Below, in pieces: positions 48,734-58,062 of a DNA stretch of 64,000 bases. Where the stretch lies: assembly GCA_006844705.1 (NCBI GenBank), contig SPJS01000060.1, positions 141,489 through 205,488 of the forward strand. The letters run 5' to 3'. Below the pieces are notes generated by a model. The model was not told the origin of the DNA and did no database searches. It was given only the letters and a program-made list of their open reading frames with translations. The stretch is from Methylococcaceae bacterium. GTDB lineage: Bacteria; Pseudomonadota; Gammaproteobacteria; Methylococcales; Methylomonadaceae. Each line of letters opens with the position of its first letter. Positions within the stretch are counted from its first letter, which is position 1. The translations under genes were made by a program, and so were the position numbers.

Positions 48734-49077
48734 GGGCGTTGTCCTCTAAACAATTAAACCGGGATAGACGGAATTAATTAAATTGAACACGAGTTTCACA
48801 ACGATGGAATAAGCGAAATGGTGCTCTGCCGCGGAAATCCGTATGGAACTGACTTATTAAAATATGCCTGTCAGAGAGAAAACGCAAGGTATGGTTAGAT
48901 AAATGAAGCGTTTAAATAACGATACCGCCGAGTTGAGCATTATCCAGGAGATCTGGGAAATGCTTTTAATGTCATTCACGTAATAATTGCAGTTAGATGG
49001 GTTAAGCCATTGAATGCAGGCTAACGTGGGGATTTCAGTCAGATCTTATCTGGGAAAACTGAATGATGTTTACTTAG

Positions 49078-49233
49078 GGAACCTCTGATCAAGTCCAATT
49101 ATTTTTAGCTTGCTAAAACTGTCGCTATTTTCCACGAAGATCGTCGCAATAGAATGACTATTACTGCTCACTTCGAGAAAAATAGCGACAGTTTTTTCTG
49201 CGCTAAATTCTAACCAACTTAATCAGAGGTTCC
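49078..49233. repeat. 156-bp MITE, copy 1
   Basis: An element with near-perfect terminal inverted repeats (GGAACCTCTGATCAAGT against the complement GGAACCTCTGATTAAGT). It is flanked by a direct TTAG duplication at 49074-49077 and 49234-49237. An internal inverted repeat, AAACTGTCGCTATTTT/AAAAATAGCGACAGTTT, makes nearly the whole element self-complementary. It has the same length as the copy at 59846-60001 and differs from it at only about three positions. No coding capacity. The YTAR-type 4-bp target fits mobilisation by an IS5-group transposase. Confidence 0.9.
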
Positions 49234-49267
49234 TTAGTTATAATAAGCAATCTCTAATTTATGTTAA

Positions 49268-49426
49268 ATGCACCAGGGAGGGGTATTACTATTTGCCCCT
49301 TACATTAGGATTTTTTTCATCAATAAAACGGCTTCCCTGGAAAAACTGGCTGAAGATATGGGGCTGACGCCTGAAGAGATTTCACTCAGAAAAGACTTTC
49401 TTGAAACCGACAAAGACAGTCGCTGA
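49268..49426 (+). pseudogene. Possible remnant of a sensor-domain gene (52 codons)
   Basis: An open frame from ATG 49268 to the stop at 49424 contains SLEKLAEDMGLTPEEISLRKDFLE. This resembles the MGLTxEEIxxRKxFLEF stretch I associate with globin-coupled (protoglobin) sensors. The similarity ends at once, there is no ribosome site, and the rest of such a domain is missing. I read it as the surviving end of a decayed gene, though a real small protein cannot be excluded. Confidence 0.35.
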
Positions 49427-49879
49427 AAATCTTGGAACGGCGCGTCAGCAAAATTTTTAGTCCGCGATAGGGTACAGGGCGCACTGTTTTGCCGTCGTGC
49501 GCGAGCGCCAGAGGCAAAACAGCCCTACCAACAGTCACGTCAAGTCATTTGAGTAAGCACCAGTAGTTGCCACGAGTTTACGAAGTTGTAGTGACGTGGT
49601 GTGGACGCAGGACGGATCGTGACCGCCGGTGGCATAAGCGGTCGCGTTAAGTTTTTGTCGCCTTGCCTTCACAAAAGTAGGGCCGTTTTTTAGAGGTATC
49701 CTGACGCACAAAACAAGAATGTTGCTTGTGCTATTTAATTCCGGCAGCAAACATGAAGTAAGTGAAAGCCGGAAGGGGTGTAGCCAGCATTTTCAGGTCA
49801 TTATGCAGCACACTATCAAGAGAATGCTTAGCTACATTATTCAGTTTACACGCCTGAATTAAGTTTCAGATATAATGTG

Positions 49880-50320
49880 TTACAACATATCCAGTCCATT
49901 GATGCCTTCAATTGCCCAGTTGTCAAAATTATAGACATCGCTCAGGTCATCCTTATTTTTGTATTTGATTCTGCAAACATAACGGTAAGTGTCAGAAGCT
50001 GCATTTTCAGGAATGATGTCAATATCAGCATTAATAACATATTGATAGTTGCCAATGCCCCATGCATGTACAGGTTCACTGGAAAAAGAGGTGGAATAAT
50101 CAGAGCCCAGTTTTTCCGCAATATAGGCATTACACTGTTCAAATGCATAATTGGTCATATCTGATGAAATTGACATTGAGCTGCCGTCATCTCCAGTTTC
50201 TTCCATAAACAGGTCTGAAGACGCAATTTCAGACATTTTAGGCAATATGACTCGCGCTTGAAAAAATATAAGAGCAACAAGAGCAACAATGAATATAATA
50301 ATTTTGAATCGAGAGAACAT
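49880..50320 (-). CDS. Membrane-anchored small protein, unknown
   Basis: A 146-residue protein with an N-terminal membrane helix (IIIFIVALVALIFFQARVIL) and an external domain of about 120 residues. The domain has two cysteines (FEQCNAYIAEKLG and YRYVCRIKYKN) that could form a disulfide, and alternating strands (GIGNYQYVINADIDIIP, then RYVCRIKYKNKDD). I recognise no family. The size and layout resemble minor pilin or lipoprotein-like periplasmic domains, without any diagnostic motif. It is a single gene beside 4.5S RNA. Confidence 0.65.
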   Translation of the reverse strand: MFSRFKIIIFIVALVALIFFQARVILPKMSEIASSDLFMEETGDDGSSMSISSDMTNYAFEQCNAYIAEKLGSDYSTSFSSEPVHAWGIGNYQYVINADIDIIPENAASDTYRYVCRIKYKNKDDLSDVYNFDNWAIEGINGLDML

Positions 50321-50527
50321 AGTTATATTTGTTATTAGTCAAACGATGATTCTAACAAATGCATCAAAATGTATTCAACGCCTGTCTTAGATTATCCGTA
50401 TAGAGAGGGTTTATGGTCTCTGAGTATCATAGCGAGTTACTACGGCAAAGTATTTTAATTTGAAGGTTGCCTGAAGTTAATAATTCCATCATAATACGTT
50501 CCCTTCGGTAGAGACCGTAGCCATTAT

Positions 50528-50637
<110 letters not shown>

Positions 50638-50663
50638 TCCCAAATGCCAATTAAACTATTCCC

Positions 50664-52262
50664 ATGTCGTATCAGGTTTTGGCCAGAAAATGGCGTCCGC
50701 AGAATTTTTCCCAAATCGTTGGACAGGAACATGTTTCGCGCTCCCTGATGCATGCGTTACAAAATGACCGGTTGCATCATGCTTATTTGTTTACCGGCAC
50801 TCGAGGCGTAGGTAAAACAACCATCGCCAGAATTCTTGCAAAATCAATTAATTGTGAATCCCCGGTGGAAGGCAGTCCCTGCCAGCAATGCAGTGTATGT
50901 GAAGCGTTTGACCAAGGCCGTTTTATTGATCTTGTGGAAATCGATGCGGCCTCCCGAACCAAAGTGGAAGATACTCGTGATTTACTTGATAACGTCCAGT
51001 ATGCACCTAGTCACGGCCGATTTAAAGTTTACCTGATTGATGAAGTCCACATGCTGTCAGGGCATAGTTTTAATGCGTTGTTGAAAACGTTGGAAGAACC
51101 GCCGTTACATGTCAAGTTTTTGCTGGCAACCACAGATCCCCAGAAAATCCCTGTCACCGTTTTATCGCGCTGCCTTCAGTTTAACCTGAAACGTTTGATG
51201 CCAGCGCAAATTGTTAAGCAGATGGAATACATTCTGTCACAGGAGCACATTGCTTTTGAAGAACAAGCCATAGTGCAGTTGGCCCGTGCTGCCGATGGCA
51301 GTATGCGCGATGGCCTGAGTTTACTGGATCAAGCGATTGCGTTTGGTAATGGCCAGGTCAACAACCATGATGTTGAAGGCATGCTGGGGACAGTGAGTAA
51401 TGCTTCATTAGAGGGCGTGATGTCAGCCTTGGCGGAGCAGGATATTCCCCAGTGTTTGCAACAAAGTGCAGCCGCCGCTGAACTGAGTGTGGATTTTAAT
51501 GAATTGTTGCAGCAACTTATTCGGCTATTGCATGCAATAGCACTCTATCAACAGGTGCCGGGGATAAATTATTCTGAATTTGATGCCACAATTCTGGCAA
51601 GTTTTTCTTCCAAACTCTCGGCTGAAGATGTGCAGTTGTTTTATCAAATTGCAATAAAAGGTCGGCAGGATCTTGCACTGGCTCCCGATCCTCGCAGCGG
51701 GTTTGAAATGGTGTTATTAAGAATGCTGGTGTTCAAACCAGGCAGGTTAGAAAATAAGCCTACGCCTTACGCAGTCAAGTCCGGCATTGAAGCGGCCAAT
51801 AACCAGCCGCAACAGGAGCCAGCCATCGCCGCTGAACGATCAAAGAATAATGCTGAATCTGCGGCAGCAGCATCGACTGAATTAAATGACTGGGCCAATA
51901 TAATAGATCAGCTCAATCTCAGAGGATTAAGTTTACAGCTAGCCTGTAATTGTCTGTTAGACAGTGTTGACGCACATAGCTGCGCACTGACTATCGATCC
52001 TGACCACGAGAATTTAATTTCTCCAAAAACTCAGCAGAAATTAGAACGCGCATTACAGGATTATTTTGGTCGTCCATTAAAGTTGCGTATTACTAAAAAA
52101 AAAACAGATAATGATACGCCGGCGATAAAACAGCAGAAGGTACAGGATGATCGTCAACAAGCCGCGGTTGACGCAATTAATGCGGATAAAAACATCCAGA
52201 TTTTAAAAGACCAGATGGGGGCAAGAATTTTGCCAGGATCGATAAAACCAGTTGAAGATTAG
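50664..52262 (+). CDS. dnaX: DNA polymerase III subunit tau/gamma
   Basis: A 532-residue clamp-loader ATPase. The start is MSYQVLARKWRPQNFSQIVGQEHV. It has Walker A GTRGVGKTTIAR, four zinc cysteines (CESPVEGSPCQQCSVC), Walker B LIDEVHML and the sensor 1 region. The C-terminal part (about 390 onward) holds an Ala/Gln/Glu linker and the tau-specific domain. A run of ten A at 52095-52104 (codons 478-481) could shift the frame and yield a shortened form. It is followed by ybaB after 12 bases. Confidence 0.96.
   Translation: MSYQVLARKWRPQNFSQIVGQEHVSRSLMHALQNDRLHHAYLFTGTRGVGKTTIARILAKSINCESPVEGSPCQQCSVCEAFDQGRFIDLVEIDAASRTKVEDTRDLLDNVQYAPSHGRFKVYLIDEVHMLSGHSFNALLKTLEEPPLHVKFLLATTDPQKIPVTVLSRCLQFNLKRLMPAQIVKQMEYILSQEHIAFEEQAIVQLARAADGSMRDGLSLLDQAIAFGNGQVNNHDVEGMLGTVSNASLEGVMSALAEQDIPQCLQQSAAAAELSVDFNELLQQLIRLLHAIALYQQVPGINYSEFDATILASFSSKLSAEDVQLFYQIAIKGRQDLALAPDPRSGFEMVLLRMLVFKPGRLENKPTPYAVKSGIEAANNQPQQEPAIAAERSKNNAESAAAASTELNDWANIIDQLNLRGLSLQLACNCLLDSVDAHSCALTIDPDHENLISPKTQQKLERALQDYFGRPLKLRITKKKTDNDTPAIKQQKVQDDRQQAAVDAINADKNIQILKDQMGARILPGSIKPVED
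52095..52104 (+). other. A10 run in dnaX, possible slippage site
   Basis: Ten consecutive A in frame as AAA AAA AAA A. A shift of -1 gives AAC AGA TAA, stopping at 52109-52111; a shift of +1 stops at 52126-52128. Both give a product about 50 residues shorter than tau. Thermus dnaX uses transcriptional slippage at an A run and Escherichia uses a -1 shift at A AAA AAG to make gamma. No clear stimulatory stem was identified here. Confidence 0.45.
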
Positions 52263-52274
52263 TGTGGGGTATCT

Positions 52275-52598
52275 ATGAAAAATGCATTAGGCAATATCAT
52301 GCAACAGGCGCAGAAAATGCAGGAAGACATGGCCAAAGCCAAAGCAGAACTAGAAGCGATGGAAATTCAGGGGGAATCAGGCGGTGGTCTGGTTTCTGTT
52401 TTGATGACCGGTAAACGTGAGGTTCGTAAGGTTACGATTGATGATTCTCTTGTCGGTGATGACAAAGACATGCTTGAAGACCTGGTGGCGGCGGCAATTA
52501 ATGATGCAGTGCATAAAGTGAACAAGTTGAAAGAAGAAAAAATGTCGGAATTAACCGCCGGTATTCCAATGCCACCTGGATTTCAAATGCCGTTTTAA
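52275..52598 (+). CDS. ybaB: YbaB/EbfC nucleoid-associated protein
   Basis: A 107-residue DNA-binding dimer with the family pattern QQAQKMQEDMAKAKAELEAMEIQGESGGGLVSV... split by the conserved GxGLV turn, then VTIDDSLV and a Met/Pro-rich end (AGIPMPPGFQMPF). It sits between dnaX and recR, its standard place. The 169 bases to recR are non-coding and begin with GGGGACCTCTAAAA, which looks like an element end, but no partner end was found. Confidence 0.95.
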   Translation: MKNALGNIMQQAQKMQEDMAKAKAELEAMEIQGESGGGLVSVLMTGKREVRKVTIDDSLVGDDKDMLEDLVAAAINDAVHKVNKLKEEKMSELTAGIPMPPGFQMPF

Positions 52599-52767
52599 TT
52601 CATTTCAGGGGACCTCTAAAAATAGTCATTTTTTCGTTAGAGCAAGCTGTCAGCACGCGATGAACCGCAATGTATAGGGGTTCGGGGATACAGCTATGAC
52701 GGAAAAAGTACATGTCTAGACGTGCCCTTAAGACTATTTCAATGCAAAATAGGTAATATCAAAGGAC

Positions 52768-53373
52768 ATGCAAAGCAAAGGACTACTGGCAGATTTAATA
52801 CACAGTCTTTGTTGCCTGCCGGGGGTTGGGCCTAAGTCAGCCCAGCGCATGGCATTTCATTTACTGCAACATGACCGTGCGTCAGCTATAAGACTGAGCG
52901 AAATGTTAGCTCTAGCCAGCAAAAATATTGGTTATTGCAAACAATGCAGGACTTTGACTGAAGACGAATTATGTCGTGTGTGTCAGGATGATCAGCGTAA
53001 TTGTGAGCAATTATGCATCGTAGAAACACCGGCAGATGCCTGGGTGATAGACAAAGCGGGGGGGTATAAAGGTCGGTATTTTATATTGCATGGAAGATTA
53101 TCCCCATTGGATGGAATTGGGCCGGATGAATTAAACATAGATGTGTTGGAAGCCAGGCTCCAAGGAGGGGGCATTACAGAAGTGATTCTGGCGACTAACT
53201 CAACTGTTGAAGGGGAAGCAACAGCACATTTCATTGCAGAATTGGCGCAAAAATATAGCATATCTGCCACGCGGATTGCACATGGGGTTCCAATGGGAGG
53301 GGAACTGGAATATATTGACAGCGGCACATTGATTCATGCGTTTGATGGGCGTAGAAAACTTAATGATGATTAA
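52768..53373 (+). CDS. recR: Recombination protein RecR
   Basis: A 201-residue protein of the RecFOR gap-repair pathway that helps load RecA. It shows the helix-hairpin-helix CCLPGVGPKSAQRMAFHLL, the four-cysteine zinc finger CKQCRTLTEDELCRVCQD, and a Toprim domain with CIVETPADAWVID and the Walker B-like GPDELNI. Length is standard. It follows ybaB, although a 169-base spacer replaces the usual tight spacing. Confidence 0.96.
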   Translation: MQSKGLLADLIHSLCCLPGVGPKSAQRMAFHLLQHDRASAIRLSEMLALASKNIGYCKQCRTLTEDELCRVCQDDQRNCEQLCIVETPADAWVIDKAGGYKGRYFILHGRLSPLDGIGPDELNIDVLEARLQGGGITEVILATNSTVEGEATAHFIAELAQKYSISATRIAHGVPMGGELEYIDSGTLIHAFDGRRKLNDD

Positions 53374-53387
53374 TTGGGTGTGGATAA

Positions 53388-53726
53388 ATGACAGATTGTT
53401 TGTTTTGTAAAATGGTTGAGGGCGAAATCAAGCCGGATATTGTGCATGAAGATGACCAAGTTCTTGCGTTCAGGGATATTAATCCGCAGGCACCGACGCA
53501 TATATTGATTATTCCAAAACAACATATTGCTACATTAAACGATTTATTTGATACTCACCTTGCCGGATATATCCTGCAAACAGCAGCAGATATTGCAATA
53601 CGTGAAGGTATTGCGGAAAAGGGATATCGAACGGTATTTAACTGCAACAAACATGGTGGCCAGGAAGTGTATCATATCCACTTGCATTTACTGGGTGGAC
53701 GTCAAATGACCTGGCCCCCAGGCTAG
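53388..53726 (+). CDS. HIT-family nucleotide-binding protein (HinT-like)
   Basis: A 112-residue purine nucleoside phosphoramidase-like protein with the N-terminal CLFCKMVEGEI, the FRDINPQAPTHILIIPK strand pair and the catalytic histidine triad HIHLHLLGG. It ends in the typical RQMTWPPG. The stop codon TAG lies in the CTAG duplicated by the MITE inserted right after it. It follows recR by 14 bases. Confidence 0.93.
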   Translation: MTDCLFCKMVEGEIKPDIVHEDDQVLAFRDINPQAPTHILIIPKQHIATLNDLFDTHLAGYILQTAADIAIREGIAEKGYRTVFNCNKHGGQEVYHIHLHLLGGRQMTWPPG

Positions 53727-53805
53727 GAGGCAGTCGGGTAATGGGGGGCGTAGCGAGGGGAGTGAGATATCGCCGCAGTAGAATTATCCATCATCCGACA
53801 GCCAC
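53727..53805. repeat. MITE-like element, copy B (full)
   Basis: A 79-bp element with inverted ends (GAGGCAGTCGGGTAATGG and the complement of GTGGCTGTCGGATGATGG) and a CTAG duplication at 53723-53726 and 53806-53809. Read on the minus strand, its first 40 bases match the element at 6191 and its last 40 match the remnant at 59199-59245. It fills the gap between two convergent genes and could act as a terminator for both. Confidence 0.8.
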
Positions 53806-53814
53806 CTAGGCTTT

Positions 53815-54576
53815 CTATTGCATGCCGACCGGATCAACAATGCCTTGTTTACACCCTGAGCGACTGTTATCCGGCGCTTTCTGGATGGCCTGCTCAAAAC
53901 TCAGTTGATGCAGGCCGGCCGATAAATTAATTTTTATTTCGGTAATTAATTCCCTGTTTCCATCCGTAGTACACACAATCTGAATTTTATCACCGGCCCC
54001 ACGCCCGAAACTTCGGTCAAAAGCGGCACGGATTTGAGAGGCAGTCACAGTTTTGCCAATATTATCAGCCAACAAATCCCGTACATTTGAAGTATTCAAT
54101 GCATTCATCAGGCGAATAGAGTCCAGATAATATTCTTCCGCCGTACTGCTGTAGCACGTCCCATGTTTAAACCATTCGTGCCGGTGAAGAAAAGATTTTG
54201 TACCAGGCATCACCTGGTCCAGTTGCTGACGAGTTCCCTCGGTTAAATCCAGTGCAGGCAGTTTTTTCCATAAAATTCGCCCGTCGGTTTTAATGACTTT
54301 TTCGTCAACCCCGCAATAGACATTGTCACGTGGCTGAGGCCACAGGCCATGCAGACTGAAATGGTTGGCATCATAGCGTTCTCTGGACTGAGTTGTGCAT
54401 TCATATTTACGCGATCGCTTTTCACAAAATGAAGATTGCCAGTTAGCAGCCAGTACATGGTAGAAATTGGACGGATTATGAACAACGTCCTCTTGTTGAT
54501 CGCTATCATGTTTTGCTGACGCAATTAAATAGGCGACAATAAGTAAGACTAAGGTAATGGCAGATTTTATTATCAT
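53815..54576 (-). CDS. Ribonuclease T2-family (RNase I-like) enzyme
   Basis: A 253-residue exported endoribonuclease with an N-terminal signal/anchor (SAITLVLLIVAYLIASA). Both active-site blocks are present: CAS I in FSLHGLWPQP and CAS II in HEWFKHGTCY. At least six cysteines could form disulfides. It degrades RNA in the periplasm or outside the cell. It follows the USP gene by 27 bases on the same strand. Confidence 0.92.
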   Translation of the reverse strand: MIIKSAITLVLLIVAYLIASAKHDSDQQEDVVHNPSNFYHVLAANWQSSFCEKRSRKYECTTQSRERYDANHFSLHGLWPQPRDNVYCGVDEKVIKTDGRILWKKLPALDLTEGTRQQLDQVMPGTKSFLHRHEWFKHGTCYSSTAEEYYLDSIRLMNALNTSNVRDLLADNIGKTVTASQIRAAFDRSFGRGAGDKIQIVCTTDGNRELITEIKINLSAGLHQLSFEQAIQKAPDNSRSGCKQGIVDPVGMQ

Positions 54577-54603
54577 GATGAATACAAAGAAGTTTTGAAT
54601 GTA

Positions 54604-55473
54604 TCAACGTAATAATAGTAGAGGAATTTGAGATTTCACTAACATTTTATGGGTAAAGCTGCCGAGCAGTATCTCATGCAGGAGGTGATGGCTGAATGCA
54701 CCCATGACGATTAAGTCGATGCTATGCTCTTCCTGGTAATTGCATAATTCCACCTCAACTTTGCCTTTTAATTGTGCGGTTGCAACATCCAGACTGGCAG
54801 AACCGTTAAGCCTGGATGTTGCGTGTTCAAGCATTTGCTGAGCATTTTCCACGTTTTTATTCACGCAGACCAGGTGGCATTTCATCCCTTGATAAAATTG
54901 ACGATTGGCAACCATATCGACGGCTTTGTCCGCCGCCTGGCTCCCGTCATAGGCAATCATCAAGCTTTGCGGAGGGTTAAAATCATGATTTACCACCAGC
55001 ACGGGTTTATGCAGTATGCGGATTATTTCTTCCAGTTTAGCGCCAATGCTATCAGGTTGATCTTTATGAACATCACCTTTCAGTCCAAGAACGACCGCCC
55101 GAATTTCGGGTTCAAGTTCCTGTAATGACTCAATCAGATCGCCGTGTTTGAGTTGACATGCAGGGTTATCATAACCATGTGTTAGCAGACGGTCTTTGGC
55201 AGATTGCAGCAATGCTTTGCCTTTTTGTATTTTCTTTTTACTGGTTTGCTGATCCTGATTGATCATTTCTTCAAGTAAATGTTCCTGACTGCCCAGGCCG
55301 ATTTTTCCGGAGAAATCGGCCTTGTCTGCATTTTCCTGGTGGTGATTGATGCTGTGTAATAATTCAAGAGGGGCATTAATCCGTTTGGCAACCCAGGCTG
55401 CATAATCACAGACTGCGTCGGAAAAGATTGACCCATCAATGCAGGCAATAATTTTTTGCTCTGAGGGTTGCAT
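54604..55473 (-). CDS. Tandem universal stress protein
   Basis: A 289-residue protein with two UspA domains. The first starts KIIACIDGSIFSDAV, the second SLMIAYDGSQAADKA. The second has the ATP-binding pattern VMGAFSHHLLHEILLGSFTH near its end; the first retains only VVLGLKGD. Its start overlaps the SulP stop in TAATG, so the two are translationally coupled. USP partners of SulP permeases are common and may regulate transport. Confidence 0.9.
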   Translation of the reverse strand: MQPSEQKIIACIDGSIFSDAVCDYAAWVAKRINAPLELLHSINHHQENADKADFSGKIGLGSQEHLLEEMINQDQQTSKKKIQKGKALLQSAKDRLLTHGYDNPACQLKHGDLIESLQELEPEIRAVVLGLKGDVHKDQPDSIGAKLEEIIRILHKPVLVVNHDFNPPQSLMIAYDGSQAADKAVDMVANRQFYQGMKCHLVCVNKNVENAQQMLEHATSRLNGSASLDVATAQLKGKVEVELCNYQEEHSIDLIVMGAFSHHLLHEILLGSFTHKMLVKSQIPLLLLR

Positions 55474-56966
55474 TAGTGACCTCCCATTATTTTTTCTATT
55501 TCTTCAGGTTTGTCGTGAATGCCAAAGCGGTCAATGATGGTTGAACTGGCTTCGTTTAAGCCGATCAGTTCAACGTCAGCCCCTTCACGGCGGAATTTAA
55601 TGACGACCTTGTCCAGTGCCGAGACGGCAGATATATCCCAGAAATGGGCATGCGTCAGATCAATGACGACGTTATCAACAGCGGATTTAAAATCGAAATT
55701 GCTGATAAAACGATCCGCAGAATTAAAAAATACCTGGCCATAGACAAGATAGGTGTTTGTATCAGACGCTTCATTATATTCAGATTTGACATACATAAAA
55801 TGGCTGATTTTATTGGCAAAGAATAATGAGGCCAGTAAAACGCCGACAAAGACCCCCAGTGCCAGATTGTGAGTCCATACGACAACAGTCACGGTTGATA
55901 ACATGACTAGATTGGTGGAAACAGGGAGTTTTTTCAGATTGATAATTGAATCCCAGCTGAACGTGCCGATCGATACCATGATCATGACTGCAACCAGCGC
56001 GGCCATTGGAATTTGTTTAATCCATTCATCCAGAAACACCACCATGATTAACAGAAAGGTACCGGCAATTAATGTGGATAACCGGCCACGCCCTCCCGAT
56101 TTGACGTTAATCACTGATTGACCGATCATGGCGCAGCCAGCCATTCCTCCCAGCATGCCTGCACCAATATTGGCAAACCCCTGCGCCTTGCATTCACGGT
56201 TTTTGTCACTGTCAGTATCGGTTAAATCGTCAACAATGGTTGCGGTCATTAGAGATTCAAGCAAGCCGACCATGGCGAGCGGTACCGAATAAGGCAAAAT
56301 AATGTGCAGGGTTTCCAGTGTTAAAGGCACTTCAGGCCATAGGAATAAGGGAAGGGCATCGGGTAGCTCCCCCATGTCACCAACGGTACGAATATCCAGA
56401 GGAGCGCCCACAGCGATGACGGTAAGTGCCAGGATGCAGATTAATGGTGAAGGGATAACTTTGCCGATGACCGGAATTAACGGAAACAGGTAAATAATCC
56501 CCAGTCCTCCGGCAGTCATCGCATACACTTGCCAGGTAACATTGGTCAGTTCAGGCAGTTGAGCCATAAAAATAAGTATGGCAAGTGCATTGACGAAGCC
56601 AGTGACCACCGAACGTGAAACGAAACTCATCAAACTGCCGAGTTTGAAATAACCGGCAAAAATTTGTATCAGTCCTGTTAACAGGGTGGCTGCCAGCAGA
56701 TACTGCAAGCCGTGTTCTTTAACGAGAGTGACCATGAGCAGAGCCATGGCACCGGTAGCAGCAGAAATCATTCCGGGGCGACCGCCAATGATGGCTGTAA
56801 TTACAGCAATACAGAATGATGCGTACAGGCCGACTTTGGGATCAACGCCGGCAATAATGGAAAAGGCGATCGCCTCAGGGATCAGAGCCAGTGCAACGAC
56901 AGTGCCTGCGAGAATATCCCCGCGCAAATTGCCGAACCAGTCCTGTTTTTTAGAATGTAATAACAT
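55473..56966 (-). CDS. SulP-family anion permease with STAS domain
   Basis: A 497-residue transporter from [11 protein letters not shown], whose ATG at 56966 has CTGGAG upstream; an earlier in-frame start at 57023 is unlikely. It has about 12-14 helices, starting with [28 protein letters not shown], the signature region [38 protein letters not shown], and a C-terminal STAS domain (about 410-497) with [21 protein letters not shown]. SulP proteins carry sulfate, bicarbonate or other anions; the substrate cannot be read here. A bicarbonate role is possible in a one-carbon or autotrophic organism. Confidence 0.92.
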   Translation of the reverse strand: MLLHSKKQDWFGNLRGDILAGTVVALALIPEAIAFSIIAGVDPKVGLYASFCIAVITAIIGGRPGMISAATGAMALLMVTLVKEHGLQYLLAATLLTGLIQIFAGYFKLGSLMSFVSRSVVTGFVNALAILIFMAQLPELTNVTWQVYAMTAGGLGIIYLFPLIPVIGKVIPSPLICILALTVIAVGAPLDIRTVGDMGELPDALPLFLWPEVPLTLETLHIILPYSVPLAMVGLLESLMTATIVDDLTDTDSDKNRECKAQGFANIGAGMLGGMAGCAMIGQSVINVKSGGRGRLSTLIAGTFLLIMVVFLDEWIKQIPMAALVAVMIMVSIGTFSWDSIINLKKLPVSTNLVMLSTVTVVVWTHNLALGVFVGVLLASLFFANKISHFMYVKSEYNEASDTNTYLVYGQVFFNSADRFISNFDFKSAVDNVVIDLTHAHFWDISAVSALDKVVIKFRREGADVELIGLNEASSTIIDRFGIHDKPEEIEKIMGGH

Positions 56967-57154
56967 GTAACTCCAGATAAGTTTAGCGGGTAAAAGGGTG
57001 TTAACCTGAAAACAGATCAACAACCGCTCCAGAAAAATTTAAAGATTGCAAATTGTATCTTTTCTTGCTCCTACAAAGAATTTATTTTGCAAAAAATGGA
57101 AAAGAATTTGCTGGTTTGGAAGGCGTTCAAGCGGGTGGGAGACGGGAAGCAGAA

Positions 57155-57183
57155 GATCCATCAAGGCGAAACCTTGATGGATC
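57155..57183 (-). terminator. Hairpin after the SmbP-like gene
   Basis: A perfect 12-bp stem GATCCATCAAGG/CCTTGATGGATC with a 5-base loop, 9 bases beyond the stop on the minus strand. The downstream strand is only moderately T-rich. The same DNA separates this gene from the sulP promoter. Confidence 0.75.
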
Positions 57184-57191
57184 CAAGCCGT

Positions 57192-57533
57192 TTATTGCAA
57201 AGCTTTGTGGATATGATCCATTGCTTTATGTGCGGCTTTACCGGCCAGCTCATCATGTTTTTTATTGGCGTGATCGATGGCTTCCTGGAGTTGCTCTATG
57301 GCTTTTTCCATATGCATATGCTTGTCATGATAACTTTCTGAGGCCAGTTTTGCATGGTGCAGGGCCTCACGGCTATGTCCCAGAATAATCGTCAAATGTC
57401 CTTTTTCAGCATGACTGGCTGCGACTGCCGCATGTTCCAAGGCCATTGCTCTGTTTTTTTCATCTGCGAGCGCTGTTGAACTGGCCAAAGATACAAACAA
57501 AACAGGTGCCAGAGTTTTCATTATTATTTTCAT
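57192..57533 (-). CDS. Small metal-binding protein, SmbP-like
   Basis: A 113-residue exported protein from MKIIMKTLAPV, with GAGG upstream; an in-frame GTG at 57545 is less likely. The signal peptide ends at TALADE. The mature part is a helical bundle with histidines in a 7-residue rhythm (LEHAAVAASHAEKGH, SREALHHAKLASESYHDKH, HANKKHDELAGKAAHKAMDHIHK). This resembles Nitrosomonas europaea SmbP, a periplasmic copper-binding protein. It probably buffers copper or other metals in the periplasm. Confidence 0.85.
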   Translation of the reverse strand: MKIIMKTLAPVLFVSLASSTALADEKNRAMALEHAAVAASHAEKGHLTIILGHSREALHHAKLASESYHDKHMHMEKAIEQLQEAIDHANKKHDELAGKAAHKAMDHIHKALQ

Positions 57534-57678
57534 AGTGAGCCTCACTTCTTATAGTGTTGTTGATAGATCGACTGTTGCAATTATATTATGTTCAAACTGT
57601 TAAAAATGCTTTCAGGACTGAACATCAACAGTATACTTGGCCTGACAGCGATCACAACAATCAAATGAGGAGATTAAT

Positions 57679-58062
57679 ATGGGATGGCGTGAAAAAAAAC
57701 AGGAAGAGGTTTATTCTGAAGAAGAAATCAATCATCGGCTTAAAGAAGAGCTGCCTCACTGGTTTTTCAAGGAGGGCTGGATAAGGCGTAAATACAAGAC
57801 CAGTGGCTGGAAAAGCACGTTAATGGTGGTTAACACGGTGGGGCATTTATCTGAAGCAGCATTTCATCATCCAGATTTAACGGTGTCGTATGCATTTGTG
57901 ATTGTAAAATTGATGAATCATGCCGCCAAAGGGATAACCAATAAGGATTTTGAACTGGCCAGTAAAATTGAACAGGTGGTGATGTGGCAGCCCGGACTGG
58001 AAGAGGGGGACCTGGAAGGCACCCCGGACGACCCCCGCTTCAAATACATAAAATATGACTGA
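57679..58062 (+). CDS. Pterin-4a-carbinolamine dehydratase-like protein
   Basis: A 127-residue protein starting at ATG 57679 after TGAGGAG. The C-terminal 95 residues carry the PCD pattern: LPHWFFKEGWIRRKYKTSGW, EAAFHHPDLTVSYAFVIVKL (the E-x3-H-H-P-D active site) and HAAKGITNKDFELASKIE. PCD recycles the pterin cofactor of phenylalanine hydroxylase, but many bacterial PCD-like proteins have other roles, for example in molybdopterin or transcription. The N-terminal 20 residues are extra. It overlaps the PfkB gene by 8 bases. Confidence 0.85.
   Translation: MGWREKKQEEVYSEEEINHRLKEELPHWFFKEGWIRRKYKTSGWKSTLMVVNTVGHLSEAAFHHPDLTVSYAFVIVKLMNHAAKGITNKDFELASKIEQVVMWQPGLEEGDLEGTPDDPRFKYIKYD

Larger units (their letters stand above)
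48734..49879. other. Gene-poor 1.1-kb region between cysK and a small membrane-anchored gene
   Basis: No well-supported gene is present. The region contains the cysK promoter side (48734-49070), a complete MITE (49078-49233), a possible 52-codon remnant (49268-49426), and an unexplained stretch from 49430 to 49860 that is more G+C-rich than its surroundings. That stretch carries an imperfect inverted repeat around CTGTTTTGCC/GGCAAAACAG (49468-49528). An open frame on the minus strand at 49535-49750 resembles nothing I know. It looks like an insertion-prone spot with decayed DNA. Confidence 0.6.

Noticed and set aside
49535..49750. 71-codon minus-strand frame in the gene-poor region
   Set aside because: No ribosome site, no recognisable domain, and it spans composition-shifted, repeat-like DNA.
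52599..52767. Complete MITE between ybaB and recR
   Set aside because: One end looks element-like (GGGGACCTCT), but no matching inverted end or target duplication was found.
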